DNA from: Micromonospora sp. C95
GTDB taxonomy: Bacteria > Actinomycetota > Actinomycetes > Mycobacteriales > Micromonosporaceae
Direction of reading: 5' to 3'
Length of the DNA: 64,000 nt
NCBI RefSeq assembly: GCF_018070465.1
Contig: NZ_JAGPXT010000024.1
Span: 17,564-81,563, forward strand
In this document: in pieces, positions 61,481-64,000 of the stretch
Layout: each line of letters opens with the position of its first letter
Position numbering within the stretch: position 1 is the first letter of the stretch
Translations under genes and position numbers: made by a program
The notes under the pieces: generated by a model
What the model was told of the DNA's origin: nothing
The model's database searches: none
What the model saw: the letters and a program-made list of their open reading frames with translations, nothing else

Positions 61481-61939
61481 TCAGCCGGGATAGTCGCCGG
61501 GCTTCGCGCCCGGATTGGCGTTCAACCATGACAGGTAGCGGTTGTAGGCGACCAATTCGGCGTCGTCGGCACCGGGACCGACGGTGACCCGGGCAACCCG
61601 CACCGGACGCCGGATCCCGGTCCGGGGCTGCTCGGCGACGGCGGGACCGGTCGCGCCGGAGGTGGTGACGTCGGGCTCGGCCGGGTGAGCGGCAGCCGCC
61701 GGCGCGGTCGCGTCCGCGTCCGGCGGCGTGACCGTCCGCAACGTGTGGCGCACCTCGCGCCACCAGACGAAGACCACGAAGCCCGCGAAGATCGGCCACT
61801 CCACGGCGTAACCCCAGCTGATGGCGTTACCCGCCGCGGCCCGGCTGACCTGCCACCAACCGAGGCCGAGGAAGGTGGTCACCAGCACGACCATGGCCAC
61901 GTGGCGAGCGATCCACGCCGGGGTCCAGAGCCGCTTCAT
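61481..61939 (-). CDS. Small membrane protein with SURF1-like N-terminal helix
   Basis: 152 residues from ATG 61939, without a clear ribosome site (perhaps leaderless). Two membrane segments: ARHVAMVVLVTTFLGLGWWQ and WPIFAGFVVFVWW, then a Thr/Ala/Pro-rich linker and DDAELVAYNRYLSWLNANPG. The order with DUF3817 is conserved in actinobacteria. Function unknown; the first helix resembles the start of SURF1 proteins but the SURF1 domain is absent. Confidence 0.78.
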   Translation of the reverse strand: MKRLWTPAWIARHVAMVVLVTTFLGLGWWQVSRAAAGNAISWGYAVEWPIFAGFVVFVWWREVRHTLRTVTPPDADATAPAAAAHPAEPDVTTSGATGPAVAEQPRTGIRRPVRVARVTVGPGADDAELVAYNRYLSWLNANPGAKPGDYPG

Positions 61940-62059
61940 GCCACGAGGGTACCGAAACGGGCCGGCTTCTCCGACACGGCGTCGTAGTACCTCGTGGTTT
62001 GGCCACACCCGAGGCGGGCAACCGTACAGACGCCAGCCCAGGACGGACGAGGGGGCAAG

Positions 62060-62383
62060 ATGACGGCATCGGGACGACCGGACGGATTTCCCACCGGCGG
62101 TACGGAGGTGAGCCCCGAGCAGCGGATTCCCGAGTGGGGCGACGACCGGACGCCGACCCCCGTGCCCGAGGCCGACCTGCTCGGCATCGATCCCGCCGAT
62201 CTGGGCGAGGAGGACCTCATCCGGGAGATGCAGAGTCTGCATCGCACCCGGCTGGACACGCTGCGCCACGCCACCGACTCGGCGCTCGCCAATCACCTGC
62301 GGCGCACCGCCGAGTTGGAGACCGAGTACCTCGCCCGCCACCCGGGGCGTGAGGTCGACCCGAGCCGGCTGCGGGACGCGTGA
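62060..62383 (+). CDS. DUF6158-type small protein
   Basis: 107 residues from ATG 62060, with GAGGGGGC upstream. LLGIDPADLGEEDLIREMQSLHRTRLDTLRHATDSALANHLRRTAELETEYLARHPGR is the conserved DUF6158 helix bundle. Soluble and acidic. The TGA overlaps the next ATG by one base (TGATG), so the two are coupled. Confidence 0.78.
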   Translation: MTASGRPDGFPTGGTEVSPEQRIPEWGDDRTPTPVPEADLLGIDPADLGEEDLIREMQSLHRTRLDTLRHATDSALANHLRRTAELETEYLARHPGREVDPSRLRDA

Positions 62384-62706
62384 TGGCGTACTCCGAGCGG
62401 GGGGTGTCCGCGCCGCCAGAGGTCGTCTTCAACACGGCCACGGATCCCGACCGGATCTCCTCATGGTTGCCCGAGCCGTTGCTGTCGAGTGGCCCGGCGC
62501 AGGAGGGCGAGGTCGAGCAACTGCGCGCTCGCTGGACCGCCGGTGGCGCCGACTGGACGGCCGAGCTGCGGGTGGAGCCGGTCGACGCCGGTGGCTCCCG
62601 GCTCCGGCTGGAGATCGGCGGGGGCGGCGAGGACGCCGACCGACTGGCCGACGAGGCACTTGACAGCCTGGCCCGCGAGGTGGCCGACAACCTGCAGGCC
62701 GGCTGA
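62383..62706 (+). CDS. SRPBCC-type polyketide-cyclase-like protein
   Basis: 107 residues. YSERGVSAPPEVVFNTATDPDRISSWLPEPLL is the opening of a START/SRPBCC (Coq10-like) fold; the protein is shorter than full SRPBCC proteins (~140), so the last helix may be abbreviated. GTG 62380 or ATG 62383 both fit. Coupled to the DUF6158 gene. Ligand unknown. Confidence 0.75.
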   Translation: MAYSERGVSAPPEVVFNTATDPDRISSWLPEPLLSSGPAQEGEVEQLRARWTAGGADWTAELRVEPVDAGGSRLRLEIGGGGEDADRLADEALDSLAREVADNLQAG

Positions 62707-62765
62707 TCCGAGACCTGCCGCCGGGCCGCGGCGGCACTCGTAGCGTGACCCGAAGAGGAGGCCGG

Positions 62766-63299
62766 GTGAGCGATCTCAAACAGAAGGTGGCGCGGCTGCG
62801 CCAGGCGTACGCGCCGCACGAGCACCGCCCGCTGGGTGGCTATCTGGCGGCGATGGGCACCTACGCCGGGGTGACCGGTGCGATCGCCGGTCTGGTGAAG
62901 GTGACCGGGCGGACCGTGCCCGAGCGACCCACCACATCGGACGTGGTGCTGCTCGCCATCGCCACCCACAAGCTCAGTCGGCTGCTGTCCAAGGACGCGG
63001 TGACCAGTCCGTTGCGCGCCCCCTTCACCCGGTACGACCGGCCGATCGGCAGTGGCGAGGTGATGGAGCAGGTACGCGACTCGGGCAGTTCCACCCGTCA
63101 TGCCATCGGCGAGCTGCTCAGCTGCCCGTTCTGCCTGGCCGTGTGGGTCGCCACCGGTCTGACCGGCGGACTGGTGCTCGCGCCACGGCTAACCCGGCTC
63201 GTCGCCACGGCGCTGACCGCGGTGGCGGCCTCCGACTTCCTGCAGATGGGGTACGCGGTGGCGCAGCAGGCGGCCGAGGGCGGCGGCAGGGAGGACTGA
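62766..63299 (+). CDS. DUF1360 membrane protein
   Basis: 177 residues from GTG 62766 (GGAGG 4 nt upstream). GDP-like DUF1360 signatures: VVLLAIATHKLSRLLSKDAVTSPLRAPFTRY and ELLSCPFCLAVWVATG with the conserved Cys pair. Three membrane segments. Family of unknown function, common in Streptomyces and Bacillus. A terminator follows. Confidence 0.86.
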   Translation: MSDLKQKVARLRQAYAPHEHRPLGGYLAAMGTYAGVTGAIAGLVKVTGRTVPERPTTSDVVLLAIATHKLSRLLSKDAVTSPLRAPFTRYDRPIGSGEVMEQVRDSGSSTRHAIGELLSCPFCLAVWVATGLTGGLVLAPRLTRLVATALTAVAASDFLQMGYAVAQQAAEGGGRED

Positions 63300-63315
63300 C
63301 CGAAGCTACGTACCA

Positions 63316-63346
63316 CGAGGCCGGCCCGAGATCCGGGCCGGCCTCG
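63316..63346. terminator. Bidirectional terminator after the DUF1360 gene
   Basis: A 13-bp perfect stem (CGAGGCCGGCCCG) with a 5-nt loop, between convergent genes. Confidence 0.85.
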
Positions 63347-63365
63347 TTCGGACTCTGCCGGCGAG

Positions 63366-63563
63366 TCAGCGCTGCATGCCGGACCAGCCGCGGGGCGACT
63401 CCGGCTCCCGTTCGTCCTCGTCGGCACCGGTGACGATGTCCCGGTCGACGGCGGTGCGATCGTGCTCGTTGGCGAAGTCGGGCTCCGGCAGGGTGTCCGT
63501 CCCCTCCGGTGGCTGGCCGAGCGCGGGCGGATGGGGGTGCTGATCTTCCTCGCGCTGAGTCAT
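63366..63563 (-). CDS. Small acidic hydrophilic protein
   Basis: 65 residues from ATG 63563, with GAGGAGAGG upstream. Composition: Glu/Asp/Pro/Arg-rich, no hydrophobic segment (REEDQHPHPPALGQPPEG). Short disordered protein; the strong ribosome site argues it is real. Function unknown. Confidence 0.7.
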   Translation of the reverse strand: MTQREEDQHPHPPALGQPPEGTDTLPEPDFANEHDRTAVDRDIVTGADEDEREPESPRGWSGMQR

Positions 63564-63600
63564 CGTGTTCCTCTCCTCGTCGCCGGCAGCGGCCGGCGGA

Positions 63601-63978
63601 TCATCCCGTCGAGCCACCCAGCAGATCGGTCACCTCGTCGGCCGCGTACTCGCCCTCGGGCAGCGCGTTGAGCCGGGACAGCAACTGCGCCGGCAACTCC
63701 GCGGCGACCGCGCGGCGGTAGATGTCCGCCTGACTGATCCGCTCCTGACCGTGGTAGAGATCGTCGAGCAACTCGTCGAGCGGACGGGTGTCCACCTCCT
63801 CGGTGTCCACCTCGTCGCCGACCGCAGCGGCCGTGCCGGGCAGGTCGGTGGTGGGCGGATCGAGCGCGGCGGTGTCCACCACGGGCACGTCGGCCAGGAT
63901 GGCGTCGGGTAGCCGCGCCTGCGTCGTGGGTGCCGTGGCTGCCTCGGCCCCGGGTACGTCGTCCCTCACCCCCGCCAC
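63601..63978 (-). CDS. Unknown acidic protein with C-terminal helical domain
   Basis: 125 residues from GTG 63978 (GTG 63969 possible). An acidic first half is followed by LDELLDDLYHGQERISQADIYRRAVAAELPAQLLSRLNALPEGEYAADEVTDLLGG, probably a DUF2795-like or related helical module. Function unknown. Same direction as the gene at 63366, 37 bp upstream of it. Confidence 0.7.
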   Translation of the reverse strand: MAGVRDDVPGAEAATAPTTQARLPDAILADVPVVDTAALDPPTTDLPGTAAAVGDEVDTEEVDTRPLDELLDDLYHGQERISQADIYRRAVAAELPAQLLSRLNALPEGEYAADEVTDLLGGSTG

Positions 63979-64000
63979 CTACCCACCCCCACCCCACCAA

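Overview
This 64-kb window is chromosomal DNA of a high-GC actinomycete. Several signs point to Micromonosporaceae (Micromonospora or a close relative). Start codons are mostly ATG or GTG with GGAGG-type ribosome sites. Scy/FilP-like coiled-coil genes sit beside ethylmalonyl/methylmalonyl-CoA genes, as in mycelial actinomycetes. There is a conservon, a class F sortase, an XRE-DUF5753 regulator and an NAD-dependent giant glutamate dehydrogenase. I found no rRNA, tRNA, CRISPR array, prophage or intact insertion sequence. Genes are densely packed, and nearly every convergent junction wider than about 45 bp carries a long hairpin.

Layout. 1-1300: truncated XRE regulator, a small Cys-containing protein and a repeat-bearing gap. 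1301-4945: two coiled-coil cytoskeletal proteins of the Scy/FilP type. 5236-11709: CoA-thioester metabolism, with crotonyl-CoA carboxylase/reductase, an epimerase, thiolase, MeaB GTPase, a Gls24 protein and a mutase large subunit whose active-site residues say isobutyryl-CoA mutase rather than methylmalonyl-CoA mutase. 11809-23368: thioredoxin-TPR protein, arginase-like hydrolase, lipoprotein PBP, NAD-glutamate dehydrogenase, class F sortase and its probable surface substrate. 23903-28040: CBM2-GH6 cellulase behind a CebR-type box, then three acidic or membrane proteins of unknown function.

28338-32634 is a complete conservon (sensor kinase, roadblock protein, DUF742 protein, Ras-like GTPase). 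It is followed by a lactonase-fold protein, a solute-binding/VWA hybrid and a polyprenyl sugar-phosphate transferase. 37388-40873 holds two PP2C/SpoIIE phosphatases flanking a MarR regulator. 41000-44964 is the xylose locus (ROK repressor, xylA, xylB). 45176-53211 has an MFS transporter and an alpha-glucoside operon (binding protein, two permeases, LacI regulator, GH13 glucosidase that seems to start at CTG) but no ATPase gene. 53212-57292: TspO, a 47-residue membrane protein, phosphoesterase, BON protein, nucleotidyltransferase, thymidylate-kinase-like protein and SDR. 58049-63978: group 2 sigma factor, NlpC/P60 hydrolase and a run of small conserved actinobacterial proteins.

Functional threads are C4/C5 acyl-CoA carbon flow, plant-polysaccharide use (cellulose, xylose, alpha-glucosides, each with its own operator) and envelope/hyphal-tip biology. 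The most interesting unexplained structures are a 161-bp MITE-like element with 17-bp perfect terminal inverted repeats and a TTA duplication just upstream of the SDR gene, a dispersed 70-bp inverted repeat present twice at convergent junctions, and a pair of adjacent unknown proteins sharing an unnamed domain.
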